A stretch of DNA of 15,174 nt, taken from UBA5314 sp040217815. Its GTDB lineage: Bacteria; Bacillota; Syntrophomonadia; Syntrophomonadales; Syntrophomonadaceae. Positions 7,299 to 15,032 of this stretch are shown piece after piece. The DNA is taken from positions 1 through 15,174 of the forward strand of contig JBEHWI010000059.1 of assembly GCA_040217815.1 (NCBI GenBank). Direction: 5' to 3'. The notes below the pieces were generated by a model. That model was not told the DNA's origin. It was given only the letters and a program-made list of their open reading frames with translations, and did no database searches. Position 1 is the first letter of the stretch, and each line of letters starts with the position of its first letter. A program made the translations under genes and the position numbers.

Positions 7299-7454
7299 TA
7301 CAACGTTCCGTATATTGTGTTCATAAGTTGGAGCAGGTTTTTTTGAAGTACAAGGCGAAGGAATGAGTAATACTGGACGTATTGCGATTGACGACAACGC
7401 AGTAATTCGGAAAAACCTGCCCAAATTATGGGCGCGAATATACGGAATGTTGTA
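7299..7454. mobile_element. MITE-like element: long imperfect inverted repeat flanked by TA
   Basis: The gap between the MBOAT and AlgJ-like genes is almost exactly filled by an inverted repeat. Outer arms TACAACGTTCCGTATATT (7299-7316) and AATATACGGAATGTTGTA (7437-7454) match at 17 of 18 positions. Complementarity continues inward, with mismatches, to about 53 nt per arm (7299-7351 and 7402-7454), including GCAGGTTTTT against AAAAACCTGC. The 50-nt centre holds a smaller hairpin, GTAATAC-TGGAC-GTATTGC (7367-7385). The ends can be read as a 152-bp unit CAAC...GTTG between TA dinucleotides, the target duplication of IS630/Tc1-type elements, although TA is its own complement so this is not proof. 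There is no coding capacity. The MBOAT stop codon lies immediately to the left, and the next gene's ribosome binding site lies just to the right, so neither gene is broken. Confidence 0.7.
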
Positions 7455-7470
7455 CCAGGTGGTGCCTTAA

Positions 7471-8502
7471 ATGTACGCACGTTTCTTAAGCACGGTATTG
7501 ACTTTGAGCATACTGTTCATCAGCCCGGTGGCCGGACTCAACTATTTCGTTGATCCGTACGGCTATTTCCGCACCGATTTCAGCGGACAAAAAACCGAAC
7601 CCAACCAGCAGCTGGTGAAAATGAAATACATCATTGACAACCCCGCTAAATATGACTGCTTTATTTTCGGCTCTTCGCGCTGCGGCAACATGGACCCTAA
7701 AAAGATCCCGGATAAAAAAGCCTACAACATGACCTATTCCGAAGGACTCCCCGCGGAGTGGCTGGGCAACATTAAAACCATGCTTGAACATGGGGTGACG
7801 GTCAAGACGGTTATCATATGCCTGGATGATTTTTCTTTTCGCTTGAACCCGGCCGATCATGAAAGCCAGTGGATGCGTCTTTCTTACCGGGAAAACATGC
7901 AGCCTATCTACTGGCGGTATGTGCTGCGCTTCCCGCAGGCGGAAGTCATCAAGCCGTATTTTAACAAGCAGCCGGCTGCTGTTTTTTACGACATCTATGA
8001 TTCAGGACGGCCCCTGCACCCGGAAGTCGACGAGGCGATCGAAAAGGAACCGGAGAAGCACATTAATGACAGCAAGTTCTGGGTGCCGATGAAGCATGAA
8101 GAGGAGCGTATTGCCCAGACTATTGAGGAGATAAGGCAGATTAAAGCGTTAACCGATCAGAATAAAATTGAGCTCATCTTAGTGATGAATCCGATTCACA
8201 TAACAACCTATATGGGCAACAACCGGGAGGAATTATACCGCTTCCAGCAAGAACTGGTCAAGATAGCACCATTTTGGGATTTCAGCGCTCCGAGTAGTGT
8301 GACCACCAACAACTACTACTTCTATGAGACCAGCCATTACCGCCCCCTGGTTGGAGACTGGATGGTTGCCCGCATGTTTGGCTTAAATGGCAAAGACCTG
8401 CCGGTTGAGTTTGGAACCTGCGTGGGTAAAGATACCGTTGAATCATATCTGCAAAAGGTAAGGGAGAAAGCCCAAACCGCACATATAAATTCGTTTTATT
8501 AG
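7471..8502 (+). CDS. AlgJ/DltD-like SGNH-type partner of the MBOAT acyltransferase
   Basis: This 343-residue protein has an N-terminal hydrophobic segment (about 7-29) that would anchor or export it, then an extracytoplasmic domain. It resembles the SGNH-like proteins encoded beside MBOAT genes, which finish acyl transfer to the polymer outside the cell. Seen: F-G-S-S-R at 66-70 as the nucleophile-serine block, VIICLDDFSF, ILVMNPIH, and Y-E-T-S-H-Y-R-P-L-V-G-D at 285-296 as the catalytic histidine block with H289. Many relatives have Asp where E286 stands here. AGGTGG at 7457-7462 is the ribosome binding site, 8 nt before ATG and just outside the MITE-like element. This is the last gene of the plus-strand cluster; no good plus-strand terminator follows it. 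Acetyl as the acyl group is an inference from AlgI/AlgJ. Confidence 0.82.
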   Translation: MYARFLSTVLTLSILFISPVAGLNYFVDPYGYFRTDFSGQKTEPNQQLVKMKYIIDNPAKYDCFIFGSSRCGNMDPKKIPDKKAYNMTYSEGLPAEWLGNIKTMLEHGVTVKTVIICLDDFSFRLNPADHESQWMRLSYRENMQPIYWRYVLRFPQAEVIKPYFNKQPAAVFYDIYDSGRPLHPEVDEAIEKEPEKHINDSKFWVPMKHEEERIAQTIEEIRQIKALTDQNKIELILVMNPIHITTYMGNNREELYRFQQELVKIAPFWDFSAPSSVTTNNYYFYETSHYRPLVGDWMVARMFGLNGKDLPVEFGTCVGKDTVESYLQKVREKAQTAHINSFY

Positions 8503-8564
8503 GATATTTTGAGGCGTGCCACAGATAACCATAATACCTTACAATTCAGCGTCAATCCGCGTAT

Positions 8565-8605
8565 AAAGAAAACAAAAAAGCTCCTGCCGCTTGGCCACAG
8601 GAGCT
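8565..8605 (-). terminator. Rho-independent terminator of the minus-strand operon
   Basis: The stem AGCTCCTG (8579-8586) / CAGGAGCT (8598-8605) is 8 bp with an 11-nt loop. Read on the minus strand it is followed by TTTTTTGTTTTC (8578 down to 8567). It sits about 55 nt past the stop of the DUF5693 gene. The plus-strand side lacks a T-run, so it acts in one direction only. Confidence 0.85.
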
Positions 8606-8614
8606 CTGCTCTGT

Positions 8615-8643
8615 ACCAGCCCCCGCAATGAATGAAGGCTGGT
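8615..8643. other. Second small hairpin between the terminator and the DUF5693 stop
   Basis: ACCAGCC (8615-8621) pairs with GGCTGGT (8637-8643) around a 15-nt loop. It has no T-run on either strand. It may simply stabilise the 3' end of the minus-strand message. Confidence 0.4.
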
Positions 8644-8660
8644 TCGTCAATCGGTTTATT

Positions 8661-10703
8661 TTATTTAATACTATTATTAGCTATCAAGTACTTTAAGCCT
8701 TTCTCAAGCAGCCACACTACGGCTGCGGTGGCCAGTCCGGCTGGAATTCCCAGCATAAGCCCCCCAACGGTGCGGATTATAGATATATTGGCAGCTGTGA
8801 AAACGTGGCAAAAGCTGTTTACCATGGAAATGCTTCCTATTATAATGGCGAAGCCCAGGATTAGCAGCCAGGCTTCCTGCCGATATTTATGATAGAGATA
8901 AACAGCTGCGAAGAGAGCCGGATAGCCGATAAGTATTTCCTTGAAACGCGGTCTGGCCAATAGGTTCCCTTCTAATATTTCCCTCAATTTTAATTCCAGC
9001 CCTGAGACCGACACCAGGTTGTTTCCGCTGCGGCCTATATAATAATAACCGGCTCCGGCTGCCAGGAAAAAAAGCAAGAGCACCAGGTAGCTGGGTTTGG
9101 CATTCAGGATATCCCATATATAGCGCAAAAGGTTCTGTTGTCCGGAAAAACAGCTGAAATAGTTAAGAGCAAAGAGCAGCAGGGGGAACAGAAAAGCGAG
9201 CTTGACCCCGGTAAACTCTTTGATGTTCATTATGAACTGGATGTCAGACAGGGTGCATATGATGGTATAGGCACCGATCATATTAACAACCACTATAAGG
9301 CCCAGGGAAGAGAGCAGTTTTAGGGGCAGGCCCGACTGGCTGTCCCGGAGATAGATTAAAAGCAGCAGGCTGGACAGCGACGGGTAGATAATGGCCGCAG
9401 CCAGGGCGAACAATTTAGTCAGATCCATATGGACCAGGAAAATGGCAGCTATAAGGCCGATAGCTCCGGCAGCCAGCAGGCCGATAATCCAGGGCGGTTT
9501 CAGCTTGAACAACAGGCCCAGGTAAAGGGTGCCGGCAGTGAGCAGGCTAAGTCCTATCATCAGCAGCCGCCAGGGTGGATTGCTGGTCGTTGGCAGGTGC
9601 TTCAGGTCCTGGTTGAGGATAAAACCCTTGGTGGCAATATCCCGGTGGAAGTCTCCGATTATCTTTATAGTATTGTCCAGGTTGGCCGAATAACTCTTTT
9701 TTATGTCCTTGAAGGGTGAGATATAGACTACCCGGATTCCCCGGTCGATCACCGCCCTCATCCAGCGGTAATAGCGTTCGTCTATGGTTTGCACATAATC
9801 GTCATTGGTGGTGGAATATACCCGGTTTACTTGATATCCGGTCGCGTACAATACCGGGTCCAGGCCGGGCTGGGGCAGGTATTTGAGCTGTTCGGATGTC
9901 TCGACAATGCCCACCAGCAGGTGGTTTTGGTTTATAAGGTTTTCAATAGGCTGCAGATTATTGGGGTATCCCGGGACTTCGTTGGAGAACAAGATGTACT
10001 TAATATTATAGCGATCGATCAATTGCTGGTAATCAGCGATATACTGCAAATTGCTGCCTTTGCTGTTTTCCGGACGCAGGATAAGGGAGAATCCCTGTTT
10101 ATGAAGCTTGTCCAATACGGCCTGGTCAAATCCCACTATGGCGTCCAATTGCGGGACGGCTTCTTTGCGCTGGTCCAGCTGAGTCAATTCAATATCCAGA
10201 ATAAAATATTGGGTCCCGCCGCTCTGAAAACGGATCACCTGCTCGGGCTGATAGCGACTGTCCAGTTCCCGGCTGATAAAATCGGCAACATCAAGCTTCT
10301 TTACGACCAGAACCAGGCTGGAGGGACTTATCTTATCCGGAGTCAAGCCCTTCCCCGCCAGGGCCTGCCTGGCCTGCTCCCAGTCCCCGGGGCTGTAGCT
10401 CTGGCTGTAGGCAATAAACGGGCCGTATTCTTGAATATACAGATCGCCCCTAAAGGCCAGATCCCGCAGGGTGAGCTCTTTAACCCCGATATAGCGAACA
10501 CCCTTATCATAGAGCTGTTTTAAAGTCTGATCCATATCGGCGTTGGCATTGCTGGCCGTTTTCCACAGCTCGCGATAGTCCACCGCCGTAATTACCGTTT
10601 TATTGGCCGCCTCGGTGCTGGTGCGCAGGTTCCAACCTCCATAAGATAGGACCAGAAATACCAGCAGCAAGCCGCTTAGACCTGCGATCATTTTCTTGCT
10701 CAT
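8661..10703 (-). CDS. DUF5693 family membrane protein
   Basis: A 680-residue protein whose family (DUF5693) I recognise mainly from its company: in clostridial Bacillota it commonly neighbours csaB. The N-terminus has one membrane anchor (about 5-25). Residues 30-385 form an extracytoplasmic domain rich in alpha/beta pattern (for example IRVVYISPF and KYILFSNEVPGYP, which look like strands of a TIM-barrel or polysaccharide-deacetylase-like fold, a tentative reading). From about 395 to the end there are 8 or more membrane segments. Function is unknown. The gene directly follows murJ with no gap (TAAATG), so the two are translationally linked; GGGAGG lies 11 nt before ATG. It is the last gene of the csaB operon and is followed by a terminator. 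A role in building or exporting the pyruvylated wall polymer is inferred from context only. Confidence 0.8.
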   Translation of the reverse strand: MSKKMIAGLSGLLLVFLVLSYGGWNLRTSTEAANKTVITAVDYRELWKTASNANADMDQTLKQLYDKGVRYIGVKELTLRDLAFRGDLYIQEYGPFIAYSQSYSPGDWEQARQALAGKGLTPDKISPSSLVLVVKKLDVADFISRELDSRYQPEQVIRFQSGGTQYFILDIELTQLDQRKEAVPQLDAIVGFDQAVLDKLHKQGFSLILRPENSKGSNLQYIADYQQLIDRYNIKYILFSNEVPGYPNNLQPIENLINQNHLLVGIVETSEQLKYLPQPGLDPVLYATGYQVNRVYSTTNDDYVQTIDERYYRWMRAVIDRGIRVVYISPFKDIKKSYSANLDNTIKIIGDFHRDIATKGFILNQDLKHLPTTSNPPWRLLMIGLSLLTAGTLYLGLLFKLKPPWIIGLLAAGAIGLIAAIFLVHMDLTKLFALAAAIIYPSLSSLLLLIYLRDSQSGLPLKLLSSLGLIVVVNMIGAYTIICTLSDIQFIMNIKEFTGVKLAFLFPLLLFALNYFSCFSGQQNLLRYIWDILNAKPSYLVLLLFFLAAGAGYYYIGRSGNNLVSVSGLELKLREILEGNLLARPRFKEILIGYPALFAAVYLYHKYRQEAWLLILGFAIIIGSISMVNSFCHVFTAANISIIRTVGGLMLGIPAGLATAAVVWLLEKGLKYLIANNSIK

Positions 10704-12221
10704 TTACCTTTTTGCCTCCCTTGCGAAAAACACTTTACTCAACCCACAGAAGTGGGCAATAACTAGATAGATCAACCCGCTTATTAAAAGCGGGAGCAGA
10801 AATCCATATACTGAACTGGTCGGATAAAGGCGCTGGAAAACCACCACCGCTCCGCAGAGTCCGGCCGAGGGTAAAAGCAGGCGCAGCAGATACCAGCTGA
10901 GATCGCGGTTTATGAAGCGGCCGATGGTGCGGCTCAACATAATGGTCATTATTATGCCGTATAACAACAGGGCCAGGGCGGTTGAAAGACTGAGGCCCAC
11001 TATACCGGTTTGGCGATAGAAAAAGTAGTCGAAAACAAATTTGAGAGTCAAGCAAATCAAACTGGCGGTCATCGGAACTCGGAAGTTTTTTAGGGCGTAG
11101 AAAACCCGGTTAAACACTTCCTGGCACAGATAACCCAAAACCGCGAAGCTGTACAACAAAAAGGCCAGGGAAGTCATGGCCGTGGAACGGCTGTCGAAGG
11201 CTCCCCGCTGGTAGATAAGGGTGATAATCTCCTGCCGGTAGCAGACCACCAGCAGCAGGTAGGGGACCAGAATAAACAGCAGCATTTTAAATATCTCGGC
11301 CAGCAAGGCACGCACCGATGCGTAGTCGGCTTCCAGGCAATACTGCGACAGGCGGGGAAATACAACCGTGGTCATGCCGACAATGAACACGCTGGTTATG
11401 GTTACAAACAGGTTGCTTCCATAGGATAGGGCGGCAGTGGAACCCTCCGAGAGGCGCATGGCTGCGTTGCGGTCCATAATCAGGCTCAGCTGCAGCAGGG
11501 AGTTGCCGATCAGTATGGGCGCCATATTGCGAAACAGGTTCAGGGTAAAGCTGTCGCGCAGGTTCAGCTTGAAGTGCTGCAGGCTGTATTTTTCTTTGAC
11601 CAGGATGGGAACCTGGATAAGGAACTGTAAAAACCATCCTATAGTAGTAAGATAACCGACAAATACCACGTCGCTGCCTTTCCAAAAGAGTCCGCCAATA
11701 ATGAGAATATTGAAAGGGACGCTGATGGCCGCGGAAAGTTGAAAGTGTGAATGCACCTGCAAGACACCGGTGGTGAGAAAGGTGAGGCTGACAAACAGCA
11801 GGGTGGGCATCATTATCCGGGTCAGGGTTATGGCCAGGCGATCAGCGTCAGGCCCTAAATCTTGAGCGATCAACCTGCCTATGAAAGGGGCGCCTACTAT
11901 ACCCAGCAGGGAGACAATTCCAGCGAAAAGGCTGACCTGGACCAGGAGGTTGGCCAGGTACTGATTGCGTTCCTCCCGGCTGCGCTGGTTGACAAAATAA
12001 GTCAGGTCGGGAATGTTGACTGACGACAATGCCGTACCGATGCTGGAAAACAGAAGGTTGGGAAAGCTGAAGACCGCTTGAAAAAGGTCAGCCAGCCCCC
12101 CGGTCCCAAAAAACTTGGCAAATACGATGTCGCGGCAAAACCCCAGGAGCTTGGCGAAGAATATAGTCACCGATACTCCCAGGAATGTCCTGCCTGTGCG
12201 TGAATTATCATTCTCTGTCAT
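10704..12221 (-). CDS. murJ: MurJ/MviN-family lipid-linked oligosaccharide flippase
   Basis: A 505-residue polytopic protein of the MOP superfamily, with about 14 membrane segments and normal length for MurJ. MurJ flips lipid II across the membrane for peptidoglycan synthesis. The N-terminal block K-L-L-G-F-C-R-D-I-V-F-A-K-F-F-G (24-39) and A-D-L-F-Q-A-V-F-S-F-P-N-L-L match the family, with R30 and D45 at conserved charged positions of the central cavity; K36 stands where many relatives have arginine. QRGAFDS near the middle is another MurJ signature. It lies 17 nt downstream of the GH26-like gene and abuts DUF5693. Because the operon begins with csaB, it may serve a secondary wall polymer rather than lipid II. 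Clostridial genomes often have more than one paralogue, so the gene symbol marks family rather than proven role. Confidence 0.87.
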   Translation of the reverse strand: MTENDNSRTGRTFLGVSVTIFFAKLLGFCRDIVFAKFFGTGGLADLFQAVFSFPNLLFSSIGTALSSVNIPDLTYFVNQRSREERNQYLANLLVQVSLFAGIVSLLGIVGAPFIGRLIAQDLGPDADRLAITLTRIMMPTLLFVSLTFLTTGVLQVHSHFQLSAAISVPFNILIIGGLFWKGSDVVFVGYLTTIGWFLQFLIQVPILVKEKYSLQHFKLNLRDSFTLNLFRNMAPILIGNSLLQLSLIMDRNAAMRLSEGSTAALSYGSNLFVTITSVFIVGMTTVVFPRLSQYCLEADYASVRALLAEIFKMLLFILVPYLLLVVCYRQEIITLIYQRGAFDSRSTAMTSLAFLLYSFAVLGYLCQEVFNRVFYALKNFRVPMTASLICLTLKFVFDYFFYRQTGIVGLSLSTALALLLYGIIMTIMLSRTIGRFINRDLSWYLLRLLLPSAGLCGAVVVFQRLYPTSSVYGFLLPLLISGLIYLVIAHFCGLSKVFFAREAKR

Positions 12222-12238
12222 ATAAGGCCTCTTCCTAA

Positions 12239-13822
12239 TTATTTAGCGGCTCTATCCGGGCTGCCGGACATACCCTGGCCGAACGCGGCAATGTAAGTCG
12301 GGTCTTCGTCCAGCCGGTATATGCGGCCCGGCTGGCCGGCGCTGTCAAAGTCAATCCCATTGAACCAGTTGGCCACTTTGATATTGGGATACTGCTTAAC
12401 CTGATTAAACATATCGTTTATCCAGGCCTCTTTATCGCCGCCGATGGAGCTGCAGGCAAATTCGGTAATCATATAGGGATAACCGTAAACCTGGGAATAC
12501 TCGCTGTAAAGCGGCTGGTATATGGAATCAAAAGTACGCCAGTATTCCCCGGAGAAATGAGTTCCGGTATTATAACCGGTCATTCCCACGATATCAACAT
12601 ACTGAACGCCTGGGAAATAGGTCAAATGGTGGTTCCACTTGAAGCCGGGGAAGGAAATATCGTTGGGATTCCATACCCATAGCACGTTGTCGACCCCATT
12701 GGTTTCAAATACTTTGTATATATGGCGCCAGACGGCTTTAAAGATTTCTGTGTCTTTACTGCTGCGCCAGCTGCTCCAGGAGCACCAGTCGCCGTTCATC
12801 TCATTATCCAGGCGGAAAAGAACCGGGTGCCCAAAATCCTTGAGACCGCGCGCGTAAGTGGTAAAATATTCGTCATATTGTCCGTTTAAAATGTCATACA
12901 TCACGCTGCGGTTGTCCGCACCGGCTACTTCTGTATGGAAGGTCAACTCCACATATTTTTTATCTTGATAGGCGCGGTCCAGAATGTCCCGGGGCAGCGG
13001 GGTGCCAAGGCTCTTGTACCAGACCAGCACATGAAAAGGACTGCCCAGCTGCTGTTCCAGGGACTTAACCAGATTGAGGTTATCGCCCACCGAATATTCA
13101 TAAATACCCCATTTCAAAGTAGCCGAAGAGGAGAAATAGTCCTTGTAAAAGGCCTGTGTTTCAGCATTGAGCCGGCTGACCCGGTCGGTTTGGGTATAAC
13201 AGGTGTTGATGCCAGGGGTTCCCTGTCGCTCGATCAGTTTAAAGCTCTTGATCAGTGGCAGGTACTGGGCCGGATCTCCGCTGGTCTTGACTAAAATGGT
13301 ATAGACTTCATAGCTGTTCTTGACGATTTCAGCGCTTAAATAATTACAGCGGTCGCCTGGTACTGTTGACAAGGGATCCCGGCTCCACTGTAAAAGGTGG
13401 GTTCTTAAGCCATTGACCTTTATATATGTATCCAATTCTTTGGCGTAAACATCCCGGTTGTTTAAGAAAAGGTTGCTATAACCGATATAGTCGCTGGTAT
13501 TGCTAATAGTGTCGTAAAAATTATCATAATAGATTTCCACCCGGGTATCGTTATTGGCCAGGGTTACCCGGACCGCCGAAATGGTTGCATCTACCCACAT
13601 ATCACCGGGATAATCGACACTGTAACCGTTGGAGTAATCCAACAGGCGGCTGCCTCCCTCGGGACGGGTCTGGACTACCTTGTAATCATCGCTGGGATTG
13701 AAGTCGGCTGAGGAAGCGATCCGGCCGTTGGTAATATAGGTGTCCGCCCTGGCGCCTGACACTGGGATTATGGTCAAACCCAAAATTAGAACCAGGCTGA
13801 TTAAGATACTATTGCGATGCAT
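12239..13822 (-). CDS. Secreted GH26-like glycoside hydrolase with N-terminal extra domain
   Basis: This 527-residue protein has a clear signal peptide: a hydrophobic core at 6-22 and ARA before a likely cut after A26. Residues about 28-200 form a separate domain containing YSNGYSVDYPGDMWVD, which recalls PsbP/Mog1-like folds. Residues about 225-520 look like a GH26 (beta-mannanase-type) TIM barrel: RLDNEMNGDW carries the acid/base glutamate E341, and MITEFACSS carries the nucleophile E454, at a spacing usual for the family. VLWVWNPND and VDIVGMTGYN also fit. Both catalytic residues are present, so it could be active. Substrate is unknown; trimming of the wall polymer made by its neighbours is an inference. 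GGAGG stands 6 nt before ATG, 35 nt after the csaB stop. There is no SLH or LPxTG anchor. Confidence 0.82.
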   Translation of the reverse strand: MHRNSILISLVLILGLTIIPVSGARADTYITNGRIASSADFNPSDDYKVVQTRPEGGSRLLDYSNGYSVDYPGDMWVDATISAVRVTLANNDTRVEIYYDNFYDTISNTSDYIGYSNLFLNNRDVYAKELDTYIKVNGLRTHLLQWSRDPLSTVPGDRCNYLSAEIVKNSYEVYTILVKTSGDPAQYLPLIKSFKLIERQGTPGINTCYTQTDRVSRLNAETQAFYKDYFSSSATLKWGIYEYSVGDNLNLVKSLEQQLGSPFHVLVWYKSLGTPLPRDILDRAYQDKKYVELTFHTEVAGADNRSVMYDILNGQYDEYFTTYARGLKDFGHPVLFRLDNEMNGDWCSWSSWRSSKDTEIFKAVWRHIYKVFETNGVDNVLWVWNPNDISFPGFKWNHHLTYFPGVQYVDIVGMTGYNTGTHFSGEYWRTFDSIYQPLYSEYSQVYGYPYMITEFACSSIGGDKEAWINDMFNQVKQYPNIKVANWFNGIDFDSAGQPGRIYRLDEDPTYIAAFGQGMSGSPDRAAK

Positions 13823-13857
13823 GCCAATCCTCCTACAATTGTTGTCAATTGAAGCCG

Positions 13858-14931
13858 TCAGGGCTTTATCAATGAAAGGGCCAGAACCGCGTTTTCTCTG
13901 GACTTATCCCGCAGATCCAGTGAGCGCCTGGTGATATTTTCCCTCATCTCGCCCGAATCGAGGAGCTGCAGGATCCGTTCCTGCAGCGGTTCGTAGGTCA
14001 AAGGGAGAGGCTCCAATCCATAGGAATTCAAGAAAGCCTCCACCTTGGGATCATAAGAAATACCGCCGAACAGCACCCCCTGGCTGGCCGCAAAAATGAG
14101 AGAGTGGAGGCGCATGCCCAGAAGCATTTCCGATCGAGAAATCAGGGCCAGAAGCTCACGGCTGTTTAATTTGCGATCGACAATCGAGGAAGCCTCTTCC
14201 ATGAGGCTCATTATCAGGCGGGATTCAGGAATATCTTCCGGCCAGGCCATCGGCACAAAGAGTATGGTATATCCCCGTCCGACCAGCCTGTCCAAAACCC
14301 GGGCCAGGTGCTTTTGATAACCGTCCAGGGCCGGCCAGTGGCGAACCGACACGCATATAAGAGGATTATTTCCTATACCCCAATTTGAACAGCAGGCCTT
14401 TATGGTTTCAAGGTCGGATGCTCCGGGCTGCAAAGCCAGGACCGGATCAGCGGTTATCATCACCGGGGGGCGCTTTACGCCTATTTCTTGAAGCAAGCGG
14501 GCCGACTCCCGGTCCCGCAAGCTGATAAGGTCCACCCGGTTGGCCACCAGGCGCATTAATAATTTGCTGAGTTTCCGGTTGATGGGACCTACCCCTTGAG
14601 CGTAAAACATTACCGGCCGACCTATCAATTTAGCCAGAGCCACTACTCCAATATAATAAGGTAGGGAGCGGCTGCTGGTGATGTCTTGAAAGATGCTGCC
14701 TCCACCGCTGATCAAGAGATCACTTTTTAGCAACGAGCGCATTACCTGGAGCGGGCTTTTATAATATACGGCCGGAATGCCGTGAGTTTTGCAGGTGCTG
14801 CCGGGATTGCCCGAAAAAACAACAAATTCAGCTTCGGGGGCCAATTCCCGAACCGACGAAGTGATAGCTGATAACAGGGCTTCATCTCCGGCATTGTCGA
14901 AACCGTAATAACCGGAAAGGGCAATTCTCAT
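13858..14931 (-). CDS. csaB: Polysaccharide pyruvyl transferase CsaB
   Basis: A 357-residue cytoplasmic enzyme of the polysaccharide pyruvyl transferase family, usual CsaB length. CsaB adds ketal pyruvate from phosphoenolpyruvate to a sugar of the secondary cell wall polymer, making the ligand that SLH domains of S-layer proteins bind. Seen: the N-terminal G-Y-Y-G-F-D-N-A-G-D-E-A-L (7-19), LLISGGGSIFQD, PVMFYAQGVGPIN, the SLRDRESA block, VSVRHWPALDGY, and the C-terminal LLGMRLHSLIFAASQGV with its conserved R-L-H. It is the first gene of the minus-strand operon. GAAGGAG (complement of 14941-14947) lies 9 nt before ATG, and a promoter lies about 50 nt further upstream. Presence of csaB predicts SLH-domain S-layer proteins elsewhere in this genome. 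Confidence 0.93.
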   Translation of the reverse strand: MRIALSGYYGFDNAGDEALLSAITSSVRELAPEAEFVVFSGNPGSTCKTHGIPAVYYKSPLQVMRSLLKSDLLISGGGSIFQDITSSRSLPYYIGVVALAKLIGRPVMFYAQGVGPINRKLSKLLMRLVANRVDLISLRDRESARLLQEIGVKRPPVMITADPVLALQPGASDLETIKACCSNWGIGNNPLICVSVRHWPALDGYQKHLARVLDRLVGRGYTILFVPMAWPEDIPESRLIMSLMEEASSIVDRKLNSRELLALISRSEMLLGMRLHSLIFAASQGVLFGGISYDPKVEAFLNSYGLEPLPLTYEPLQERILQLLDSGEMRENITRRSLDLRDKSRENAVLALSLIKP

Positions 14932-14980
14932 TTAAAGATGCTCCTTCTGCAGTGTTCATATGCCATTGGACACCTGTTCT

Positions 14981-15010
14981 ATTATATTCCTTGTCGGGTC
15001 CGGTTAGCAA
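14981..15010 (-). promoter_or_regulatory. Candidate sigma-A promoter of the csaB operon
   Basis: On the minus strand, TATAAT (complement of 14981-14986) is a perfect -10 hexamer. TTGCTA (complement of 15005-15010) is a 4/6 -35 match at an 18-nt spacing. Transcription would start near 14974, leaving a leader of about 43 nt with the GAAGGAG site. The repeat patch begins just upstream of the -35. Confidence 0.6.
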
Positions 15011-15032
15011 GAAAGGGGAAAAGAACGAGATC

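Noticed and set aside
7299..7454. Truncation of the MBOAT gene by the inserted element
   Set aside because: The protein ends in FLYFQF, the normal C-terminus of AlgI-type proteins, before the element begins.
9789..10523. 244-residue open frame on the plus strand
   Set aside because: It lies wholly inside the DUF5693 gene on the opposite strand, has no good ribosome binding site and no recognisable domain; DUF5693 has coherent membrane topology and gene context.
13823..13857. CAATTG-TTGT-CAATTG as an operator or attenuator between csaB and the GH26-like gene
   Set aside because: A stem of 6 bp of low stability in a 35-nt gap; too weak to claim a regulatory role.
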